NCBI GenBank assembly: GCA_040791665.1
Contig: JBFNNX010000013.1
Coordinates: 62,001 to 126,000, forward strand
Source: Thiodiazotropha sp040791665
GTDB taxonomy: Bacteria; Pseudomonadota; Gammaproteobacteria; Chromatiales; Chromatiaceae
DNA length: 64,000 nucleotides
Reading direction: 5' to 3'
The notes beneath the pieces are model-generated. The model did not search any database and was not told the DNA's origin. It saw only the letters and a list, made by a program, of their open reading frames with translations. The first letter of the stretch is position 1. Each line of letters begins with the position of its first letter. Made by a program: the position numbers and the translations under genes. Below, piece by piece: positions 51,737 through 60,400 of the stretch.

Positions 51737-52258
51737 ATGCAGATCCCAAACAGTAAAAAGATCGTTTGTATTACAGGTAGTGTATGGACCGGTAGTCGCA
51801 GTGCACCGCGTCGTTTATTGGTGAAAGAGGGATTTGTTCGGCCGACCTGGTTCACCACGAGCCGGCGCATTACGGACGCCAACTATCGTCGTACATCACT
51901 TTCAAGGTTTCATCTGGCTAACGTCAGTAAAAAGGTGCTCTTTTACACAAAATTCGGCGGCAGCATCGTTGGCATCATGCAGGAGGACTTCGATGCAGCC
52001 ATGGAGGCTTCCAAACAGGGTGTACTCATCGTCGGTCCTCCGGAAATTGCCGCCCAGGTTGCGGAAAAGATCCGAGAAGCCGTGATTTTCTCGCTTAAAG
52101 ACAAACAGATGGAGGTATCTACATCCCTCGATCAGGCTATTCATTCGGGTCAATTACACCGAATCGATGTCAACGTACTGGAGCCAGGAGCCTGGACCGA
52201 AGTCTATCGCTCGATAATGGAGACCATGGGTCTTAAACTACCACAGTGGATGGATTAA
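51737..52258 (+). CDS. Guanylate kinase-like protein with degenerate P-loop
   Basis: 173 residues resembling Gmk. KIVCITGSVWTGSRSAPRR takes the place of the P-loop (GxSGxGKST), and FVRPTWFTTSRRITD looks like the SxTTRxPR substrate motif. The nucleotide-binding lysine and serine are absent, so kinase activity is unlikely. The remaining domain ends LEPGAWTEVYRSIMETMG. It may be a ligand-binding or regulatory relative. Confidence 0.5.
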   Translation: MQIPNSKKIVCITGSVWTGSRSAPRRLLVKEGFVRPTWFTTSRRITDANYRRTSLSRFHLANVSKKVLFYTKFGGSIVGIMQEDFDAAMEASKQGVLIVGPPEIAAQVAEKIREAVIFSLKDKQMEVSTSLDQAIHSGQLHRIDVNVLEPGAWTEVYRSIMETMGLKLPQWMD

Positions 52259-52313
52259 CGTATACATCGATTGATGTAATAGCCGCTTCAGATAATTATT
52301 GACGCAATTGACT

Positions 52314-52493
52314 TCATTTAGCTTGTTGCTTACTAAATGCCTTCTTCTTTATGAAGTATTTCATACTGCCGTGGCGGCTGTCCTTTCTGGCCTTCCGGAT
52401 AAGCATATCCAGTGCAATGTCATGTTCCGTCACATTTGACAGCTCCCTAAATAAGGGATCATTACACTCCTTTTGAGTATATCGCTCCATCAT
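52314..52493 (-). CDS. Hypothetical small protein (59 aa)
   Basis: Begins MMERYTQKECNDPLFREL and ends KKKAFSKQQAK; the C-terminus is strongly basic. A GAGGAG site lies 7 bases ahead of the ATG, the main reason to believe it is expressed. No family recognised. Confidence 0.5.
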   Translation of the reverse strand: MMERYTQKECNDPLFRELSNVTEHDIALDMLIRKARKDSRHGSMKYFIKKKAFSKQQAK

Positions 52494-52903
52494 TCAAGAC
52501 TCCTCGATAGCGTATTACGTTTTGCGCTTTTGGTAAAAAGATGACAGGCCTGTGGTTTATATTGTTAGGGGAAACCAGTTTTAAGGTATGCATCAAACTG
52601 GCTCAAGCCTGAGCAAATGATCGATTTACACACGATCACATTTGAACTGTATACTATAATTGTTTCTGATGATGCGATACCAATCACGTAATAACTACTG
52701 TTACCTGAATATCAGTACCAGGTATGAAGCCTCTCTTCTCAATAAGCGCGTGCTGACAGGGCCGGCCTGAATCACCGGGTACTTATTTGCAGCTGAGCTT
52801 GGCCCGTAACAGATTCTCGCGGTGATGTGTCAAAACACCTGAATCACCCTACGACAAGCGCTATACGACTCATTCTATGAGTCAACTCATATAACTGAAT
52901 TTT
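52494..52903. other. Gene-free spacer (410 bases)
   Basis: AT-rich spacer between the small minus-strand gene and the AhpD-like ORF. No convincing gene, RNA or repeat is seen. Confidence 0.4.
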
Positions 52904-53149
52904 TTGGATCAAAGGACTGGAATTCTTGTAGGGTTATCGGCAGTAATGGCAATGAACTGTGCTCCATGCACATGTTATTGTCTTGATCAAGCTAAAACCG
53001 CAAAAAAATCACAACGTGAGAGATCGGAGATTCTTGCTAAAGATATGGCTGTTGCGGCTGGGCAAAAACGCCTTCAAATGCAGAAAGTATTGAATAACTA
53101 TGGTATTGATATTGCGTTATATGAACAGCACTCTAACAACATGCTTTAG
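52904..53149 (+). CDS. AhpD-like (carboxymuconolactone decarboxylase family) short protein
   Basis: 81 residues from a TTG codon; no ATG with a ribosome site gives the same domain. LDQRTGILVGLSAVMAMNCAPCTCYCLDQA has the AhpD helix with a CxxC (CAPC) motif, and later LAKDMAVAAGQKR fits the family. Length is that of a single AhpD core, but weak start signals leave open that it is a remnant. Confidence 0.5.
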   Translation: MDQRTGILVGLSAVMAMNCAPCTCYCLDQAKTAKKSQRERSEILAKDMAVAAGQKRLQMQKVLNNYGIDIALYEQHSNNML

Positions 53150-53239
53150 TACATATTTTATCGTGTTGTATATCCTAGATAATAGGCTTAAGTGTATTTA
53201 ATTTACACTGAAACATACAGAGCGGTTAATTGGGGGCAT

Positions 53240-53869
53240 ATGATGGCACGCGTAAAAATCGTTAAACCGGATAGGGTTGATGATCCAATCATCCAGGAGA
53301 TCTTCAGCTGGGTTACCGATATGGAAGGCGCGGTACCCAATCATTTTTATGTTGAGATGAATTTTCCGGAGTATTTGAAGGCCAAGCTTGGTTCAACCAA
53401 AGTACTATGGCAATTAGGTGAATTGACTTTGCCGGAAATCCAGCATATCGGTATTCTGGTTTCCAAGGCCAATGGCTGCCCCTATTGTACAGCGGCTTTC
53501 TGTACTATCCTGAATTACGGTTTGAAAACAGAAGAAGGCTATGTCAAAGCCTTGGCTGAAGAGGGCCTTGATATGGTGGAGGATAGCCGCCTGAGAGCCA
53601 TACTTGACGTCGCACTCAAGGCCAACAACGACCCGAAGTCTGTATCCGACGATGACCTGGATGGCCTGCGTGATATCGGATTAAGTGACAAAGGCATTGT
53701 GCAGTTGATTCATTTGGTGAGTGATTTCTCTTCCTACAACCGGTTGAATCTGGCGCTTCAGACAGATTATGACTATCGGGATATGTGGCGTACGATCGCA
53801 TTCGGCTGGGACCCGGAATCTGGTGAGCCGGCTGGCGACAATACCCGTGGCATCTCAAAAAATACATGA
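53240..53869 (+). CDS. Carboxymuconolactone decarboxylase / AhpD-like peroxidase family protein
   Basis: About 209 residues from the ATG ATG after GGGGGC. A CPYC redox motif in ANGCPYCTAAFC and the following LNYGL helix are of the alkylhydroperoxidase AhpD fold. N-terminal VDDPIIQEIFSWV, C-terminal DYDYRDMWRTIAFGW. Could reduce peroxides with a dihydrolipoyl-type partner; the partner is not in the window. Confidence 0.8.
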   Translation: MMARVKIVKPDRVDDPIIQEIFSWVTDMEGAVPNHFYVEMNFPEYLKAKLGSTKVLWQLGELTLPEIQHIGILVSKANGCPYCTAAFCTILNYGLKTEEGYVKALAEEGLDMVEDSRLRAILDVALKANNDPKSVSDDDLDGLRDIGLSDKGIVQLIHLVSDFSSYNRLNLALQTDYDYRDMWRTIAFGWDPESGEPAGDNTRGISKNT

Positions 53870-54112
53870 AGATGATAAATATAACAGTCGATTGTTTATG
53901 TCCGGACTGGTGATTTGACGGATAGTTTTTGCACGGTAATGCCACTCTCCATTTGATATCTCCCAAAAAGATTTAACACTTACTATGCAATGAAAGGACG
54001 ATAACTATACAGTGCTGCCCCCTGACATCGGCGCCAATATTTTTTCTGTACCCGGACTTACGCCTGGACTCGATCATACCCAATACCGAGAATTAAAGTG
54101 AAATCAGGATTT

Positions 54113-54703
54113 TCAGGTATCTTCGCAAATCGGCTTGCAAAGAACTACGATCAAGTAGCTCATGCAGACTAACAGAGTCTGCTTCATCCAGCAGCGCCTG
54201 ACTCTTGAAACGTTCTCCCTGAATCGATCTTTGCAATTCTCTTCTGCGCTGGCTTGTACTGCCACGCACTCACTATTACTACGCATGAACCAGCTGATGT
54301 CGTGCAGTCGTTTGCGCCATTCTGTCAGCAATTCTGAAACCGTTTCGCGCTCAGCACGGGTAATAGTATCCTGAGAAAGATAGCGTTGGACTAGCACAGG
54401 CAGCGAGAAGAGACGCTCCCACCGTGCGATCACCTCCTGCTCGCTCCATTCGACTGCGCATTGGGTGTCGACATGGAGTATGACGTGGTAGTGATTTGAC
54501 ATCACGGCATAGGCGCAGATATCGATGGCGAATACATCTGACAGCTGTTTCATGCGATCGACGATCCATTGGCGCCGATGCTCATAGCTTTTGCCGGTAT
54601 GTGAGTCTACACCGCAGAGGTAGGCCCGGCGCACGCAGCGGGAAACGCAGTGATAATAGGGGGTTTCTTCAAGTAAAACAAGGGCTTTCCTTGGCTTGGG
54701 CAT
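54113..54703 (-). pseudogene. Frameshifted IS200/RAYT-type (Y1-Tnp) transposase
   Basis: The N-terminal part is clear: PYYHCVSRCVRRAYLCG, FAIDICAYAVMSNHYHVILH (HUH-type HYH). The family signature continues to RSNSECVAVQASAEENCKDRF. Beyond that the frame goes wrong: the expected GERFKSQALLDEA appears in the next frame, then ALLVCMSYL returns in the original one. So at least two indels, and the C-terminus is missing. A decayed REP-associated transposase. Confidence 0.75.
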
Positions 54704-54707
54704 CGTA

Positions 54708-54869
54708 TCACTCCTTGATAGCTGATGTGGTTAGAAATTGCCAGATTTCATGGATTTTGGCAAATTTTGGATGGATGTCCGTTTTAGCCGTTGGCGAAAA
54801 GCCGAGTGGGTTTATAGGCTGCAGGGCGCGGATCTCATCGAGGCACGGATCATTTAAGTCAGGATCCAT
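54708..54869 (-). CDS. Short ORF upstream of the RAYT remnant (53 aa)
   Basis: Starts MDPDLNDPCLDEIRALQPIN and ends FLTTSAIKE, with its stop 4 bases upstream of the transposase ATG. The AAGGAG site for the transposase lies within its end. Protein composition is plausible but no family is recognised. Confidence 0.3.
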   Translation of the reverse strand: MDPDLNDPCLDEIRALQPINPLGFSPTAKTDIHPKFAKIHEIWQFLTTSAIKE

Positions 54870-55050
54870 TACGATGCCGGATATATGTCAGCGAACCGTT
54901 CCTTCATCGTTTTAGCCTTGAACTCGGGGAGGCGTTCATATATGTCCAGATAACTGGCAAAACGGTCGTAAACCCTCAATATCCTACGACCGCTAGTTTA
55001 GGCGAAACTACGATGGCAATTTTGCGCTCTACAGTTAGTCACTGACCGAT

Positions 55051-55668
55051 TCACTCGATACGCTGGTAAGGATGGCCTTTACCCCAAATACAGTTGTATC
55101 TTACCACATATTTATCCAAAGGAATCATGCGTTCTACATCAATTACCTGATCGACACCTTTCGTTATCTCAATTTTTACTTCTGCGTTCGCCTCTTCCGG
55201 TTGTTTGCTTATGCGATAGTCAAAGTAGTAATTCAGTTTGATAAAGCCACCCGAGGTAATTGCCAGATTATTGATTTCGTTTACCTCCCAGGTGCTCACG
55301 CATTTTGAGCTTTTACACGACGCATAATCAAACACATCAATTCGACTGATTGGAAGATTTTCTTTATCTATGGACATTCTTAACTCAATAGCATTAATAA
55401 TTAATTTATTGCTCTGCCTGTTGGCAAGACCAACCGTGATAAAAGGATTGCTGTACGCACCCAAATGAGTGAAATCGATATCAGCCTCAAGCATCGAATT
55501 TTTTGCAATGATCACTTGCTGCGAGATGGAATAAGAAGCCTCGACAATCTCCTTCTCTCTGGGTATCCAATCAATTTCAGCGGTGCATGGAATCTTGGAA
55601 TCAATATCGGTGCAAGACTCCGCCAATAAAGAAAGCACTGCGATAACTAATACATTTTGCAACTTCAT
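55051..55668 (-). CDS. Lipoprotein, putative immunity protein for the orphan Rhs tip
   Basis: 205 residues with a lipobox-like signal (IAVLSLLAESC). Not recognised further. The ATG overlaps the orphan toxin stop by 4 bases, the usual toxin–immunity coupling. Lipoprotein localisation in the periplasm would match a periplasm-acting toxin. AT-rich compared with its surroundings. Confidence 0.55.
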   Translation of the reverse strand: MKLQNVLVIAVLSLLAESCTDIDSKIPCTAEIDWIPREKEIVEASYSISQQVIIAKNSMLEADIDFTHLGAYSNPFITVGLANRQSNKLIINAIELRMSIDKENLPISRIDVFDYASCKSSKCVSTWEVNEINNLAITSGGFIKLNYYFDYRISKQPEEANAEVKIEITKGVDQVIDVERMIPLDKYVVRYNCIWGKGHPYQRIE

Positions 55669-56441
55669 TGCACAGAACCATCCCGCCGATCAGCATCAGT
55701 TGTGTCTATTGTCCCATCTCCGTCGTCATCGTTGTCGATATTGTCCAAAATCCCATCGCCATCGGTATCGACGTTATGCGCGTCTAATTGATTAATTGCT
55801 CCTGCGGACAAGTAGCCATGATTAAGCCTATTTCCACTTAGCGCGTCGGCACCAGGCCAATCATCACCTCGCGCCACATCCAATCCGACAAAGTCAATTA
55901 TCGTATGAGCCCAGCTATTACTGTTTACATACCCATTACCTTCTTGCAATTGTTGGGTTGCACTTGGGTATCTAATATTTAGGGAAGCTTCCGTTGTTGC
56001 GTAGTTTTGTACAGCTGCAATTATATCTTCTATTATTTGGGTATCAGACCGTGGTGGAGCATTAGTGTTTGGACTGCACAAGCTGCTGGTTGCGGAAAAG
56101 TCGGGGCTCCAAAAAGATGTAAACTGACCTGGATTATAAAACTCCCGGGTAGCTTGATAATCAGCATTATTAAATGGCTGTGCAATCAGCCGACCACCAA
56201 TGTTTTGAGCACCTATCACAAAGCCCAAGGTTCCATTGCCCAGGTCTCGTAGAGTCATACTGTAGCTTCCAATGTTGTACGATCTCCCGGCAAAGTCTAT
56301 GGGATTGTCTGGAACAAGGACCAAATATTTGTGCCGACCTACGAAAACACCATCTAAATCACGGTCAAACATAAAGACATCTAGTCCATATGGATCAATA
56401 TATTTAACTGGATTCGATAAAGCATAAGCGTAAGCATTAAA
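55665..56441 (-). pseudogene. Orphan Rhs C-terminal tip (displaced toxin module)
   Basis: Immediately after a stop codon the frame reads NAYAYALSNPVKYIDPYGLD, the end of an Rhs core (YAY..NPVKYIDPYGL), followed by about 240 residues of unrecognised tip. An ATG (MFDRDLDG) lies just past the core. The tip includes GNGYVNSNSWAHTIIDFVGLD, possibly an active-site region, and ends with Ca-binding-like DTDGDGILDNIDNDDDGDG. Without the large Rhs shell it is a silent reserve cassette that could recombine onto the parental gene. Confidence 0.7.
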
Positions 56442-56760
56442 TCAGGCACCCACTCCCAAATATATAACCATTTGCACATCCAACACATCTGATTGAAATG
56501 GTTGCTAGATCTAGTCTCCCACACTTAAGTCTTGCGGCCTTTTTGTGAATAAACGGTTTGATGATTTTTAGTAATAGTTAATTAATGGCAATGTCCCAGC
56601 AGTGATTCCGGAATGCGTGTTCGCAAGAAGGGCTTTTTAGAGTGGATATCCAATTAATTCGTTATAGGCATTTTCATATTCTATTCACAGTGGGCGTGAC
56701 ATGGAGGGATTGTATTGAATATTTTACTATATGTGCAGATTTGAACCCTTTACAAACTCT
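56442..56760. other. Spacer between orphan tip and immunity gene
   Basis: About 320 AT-rich bases. Possibly relic of an Rhs core lost by recombination, but no readable motif remains. Confidence 0.35.
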
Positions 56761-57459
56761 CTATCGGGTTGGCTTCAATATGTGTACCGGGAGTGGTATT
56801 TCCTTTGGATCACGTTCTGAAGACGAACATGTTTCCGCTTTATCTGCCAGTAATCTGTGCATGGCATAGCGAAAATCGCTTCCTGCATAGTAGTATCTAT
56901 TGATCTCGCCAAGTATTTCATTTGTGCGGGTATCCATTACATATTCCCTCTCCCCTCGCACATCAATATATTTCATGATACCTGTTGTTTCTATTTCAAA
57001 CCGTTTACGAGTTATGTATTGATAGCGGCTTAGTGGTGATTTCCCATTCCATACACTATCAATTGCAATATCTCCATTCTGCCCAATTCTTTTTGTTACA
57101 TATTTCTTTTTCGAATTATGTGAATAATCGACATATTCCAAAAACGAGTAGCCGTAGTCCGTTAAATATCGCTTATCAAAAACATTGCTATAAAAACCAT
57201 TCGCATTTACCTTCATATATATATGTAAACCACCGTATTCCCTACACATTGATGGTATTACAATCAATGTAGTGGCAACCGGCTCCCAAAACACAGCTAC
57301 AAAAAATGTGATTGAAACTGTTGTCAAAACAGCAGTTTTTCTATTTATCTTTTTATTGTTCCCGTACTGATACAGAACAACGAGCAGTAAAGTGACACAT
57401 ATCAATCCCGCAAAGATGATTGCAGCTATATAGATATATATATACCCGGCGGCGTCCAT
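56761..57459 (-). CDS. Two-TM membrane protein, putative immunity to the TadE-Rhs toxin
   Basis: 232 residues: TM1 YIAAIIFAGLICVTLLLVVL, TM2 VLTTVSITFFVAVFW, then a soluble C-terminal region. Its start is 12 bases after the toxin stop. Position and membrane anchoring suggest immunity to a toxin that attacks membranes or acts in the periplasm. Not recognised as a known immunity family. Confidence 0.55.
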   Translation of the reverse strand: MDAAGYIYIYIAAIIFAGLICVTLLLVVLYQYGNNKKINRKTAVLTTVSITFFVAVFWEPVATTLIVIPSMCREYGGLHIYMKVNANGFYSNVFDKRYLTDYGYSFLEYVDYSHNSKKKYVTKRIGQNGDIAIDSVWNGKSPLSRYQYITRKRFEIETTGIMKYIDVRGEREYVMDTRTNEILGEINRYYYAGSDFRYAMHRLLADKAETCSSSERDPKEIPLPVHILKPTR

Positions 57460-57471
57460 CCAAGTACTCTA

Positions 57472-60400
57472 TCACCAGTTCTGATCGTTGATAAATTCAG
57501 CGACATAATCGATTTGGGAATCGATGTCTTCGAAATCTCCAAACCCCGGACATAATACGCATCCCTCTAAACTGTATTGTACGCCTTCAGCCCCCTTTTC
57601 TTCACTGTTCATCGAATAGATCACTCTTAGTTGCATATTATTTTCCGATTCTTCCCATAGTCGCCTAATTTCTTGTAACGTATGTTCTATTGCCAAGTTA
57701 CGAGCCATTTCAAAACGTCTGAATTCTCCTGACTCTTCATCAGATGGTGGTGCATCCTTCTCCCAGTATGCATGGGTTGATTTATCCACATTTCCAAATA
57801 TATCCATCCTTTCACCACTGAAAGGACTTCCAAAAATATCAATCAGACCGTCCACCTGACCTGAATATAAATCATATCCTTCTACTTGTTCATTCCATAT
57901 GCTAGTCATGGCTAATCCATGTGGCACTGTACCTTCTTCTACAACCTCCCTGGTACCAAAACTATCGATTTCTCTCTCCAATATGTAATACCCACCTCTT
58001 GTGGCATCATCTACCCAATTCGAGTGAGCATAAAAATCTGCTAGGGTATGAGTGTTTGCACCGAAATTTTCAACAATATCCATAATATTGGGGTTTTGAC
58101 GAATTGGCTCGTTTCCCGGAGGAGCACATACATCTACCCTTACTTCACCAGATATATTCCCATACTCTTGTCGTCTACTATTAATTGTAGCTAGTGCATC
58201 TGAAAACCATCCTGCATCGCCATCATTCAAAGGCCCATCTGTCGGATTATCGAAATGGTTCTGAAACAAATACTGATGTTCACTATCCATAATTAGGTCA
58301 GTACGAATATTCGCATACATAAATAGGTTAATCGTATGCTGAGAAAAAGCTACCTGACCACCGTGTTCAGCGGCATACTCCTGATTAAATCGATCAAAGG
58401 CAATCTGTAGAATCGCCTCATGAACCGGATCTCCGCCCGTTGAAGCAGCCACCTTGAATAGCCCTAACGGATCAATTTTGTCCATTGGCCTGTTACCCAC
58501 ATAGACGTAGCGGTTCATGCCGTCCAAGTTACCCAAGGGATCAGGCTCCAGGTAACGACCGCTGTCCGGGTCGTAGCGGCGCAGGTAGTTGTCATAGAGC
58601 CCTGATTCGGCGTCTTCATATTGTCCGGGGCGGCGCAGATTGAAGCTGGTCCTTTGGGTTTTGATCACTGCACGACCGAATGGGTCATATTCAGCCTGCC
58701 ACTTGAGTTGACTCTTTTCGTCAGTGACACTATGGGGTGCACCAAGGTGATCACTCTGGATGCTGTAGGCAACGCCGTCCTCGAGCATGGCGTAGGGTGT
58801 TCGCCCGATATAGAGGTACTGACGGATGATGTCACCATCCTCATCGGCTTCGGCGCTGAGACGCTGTTGCAGGTCGTAGAGGTAGTAGGTGATCTCGGGC
58901 GATCGCGTCGGGTCATCGGGATAGACGGTCTTGCGGATGCGCTCGCCCTTGTGGTTATAGCGGTATGCAGCGACAAGCCGCTCTCCCCGGTAGAACCTGA
59001 CCGGCTGCCCGGCGACGTTGTATTCCCAGCGCCGTTGACCCAGCGACGTCACGCGACCCAGGCGATCTTTTTTAGCCTCATTGGATAATGTGCTTGCCGA
59101 GGCCCGGGCACTCACTTGCTTCAGCGAACCCGATGGCTGGTTCAGACGATTGCCCAGCGCGTCGTATCGATACTGCTTTTTCCCGGTGGACGTGTCAGCT
59201 TGGCGCAGACGACCGGCGGCATCGTAGACATAGCGGTTGTGCTGTTGATCCTTTTCGATCAGGATCAGTTCACCGGCGACATTATAGGCCAGTTTGTATT
59301 TACCTAACCGGGTGTGCGCCTGACGGATGAGACGTCCGCTCTTGTCATAGGCCTTCTCTGTCCTGCCACCGTCGGCATGGGTATAGCCGGTGATGCGGCC
59401 GAAGGGTTCGTAGGTGACACCTTCTAGCAAGGGCTGGTCACTGAGCCAATCCGATTGTATCACTGCGCTAAGTCTTCCCTGGTTGCCCTGATAGCGATAG
59501 CTCAACCGTTCGCCACCCGGTAATTGCCGGGTGATGAGCTTGCCGGTCTTGGGGTCATAGGCATAAGACGTGATAAACCGGTGTCCGTCTATCTCACGGC
59601 TATGGCTTTCCAGTCGTCCTTCGTTGTCGTAGCTATAGCGCTGTCTACTGTCAGGACCCTCCACCTCGGCCAGCAGGCCCGCTTGGTAGCGAAGACGGGT
59701 TATCCCGTCAGGACTCTCCAACCGTATCAATCGATCTGTTGCGTCATACTCATAGTTTGTAGTATTGCCGGCGGCATCCCGTTTTTCCATGAGATTGCCG
59801 GCCTGATCGTATCGATAATAGGTCAGGCCGCTGTCCGGATTTTGCCAGGCGATTCGGTTGCCGAAGTCATCATGCATCATCACATCAATACGCTTGAGGC
59901 TGTCCTGAGTGAGGGTGATGCGACCGTTGGCCAGTCTCGCTTTGCGTAGCTCGCCGCCGTCCGCATCTGTTATCGCTTTCAGGGCACCGGTTTTGGTGCG
60001 CATGAAATAGCTGCCCTTACCACCACCATTGGTGTTCAGGGTCTTTTTCCCATTTTCATCATAACCGACCATCCGTTGAATCCCTTCGGGGGTGACAACG
60101 CCGCGCAACCGCTGATTGGCGTCGCGCAGGTAGATCGCCGCCCGAAGCACATCGCCTTGCGAACCCTCCACGGAATAGGCAAGTAGCCTGTCCTCGGTAT
60201 CGATCAACTTCCGCACGCTATTGCCCTCTGCGTCGCGCAGGCTGATTGCCCGACCGGCGGTGTCGTAATCGAAGTTCAATGCCTCCCCATCGGGCTCTGT
60301 CACACTGACCAGCTGGCCTACGACATCGTACGTATAGCTGACAGTTCTTTGACCCTGACGGATCTGTTGCGGTTTGCCCCATCTGCTGTATCGAATCGTC

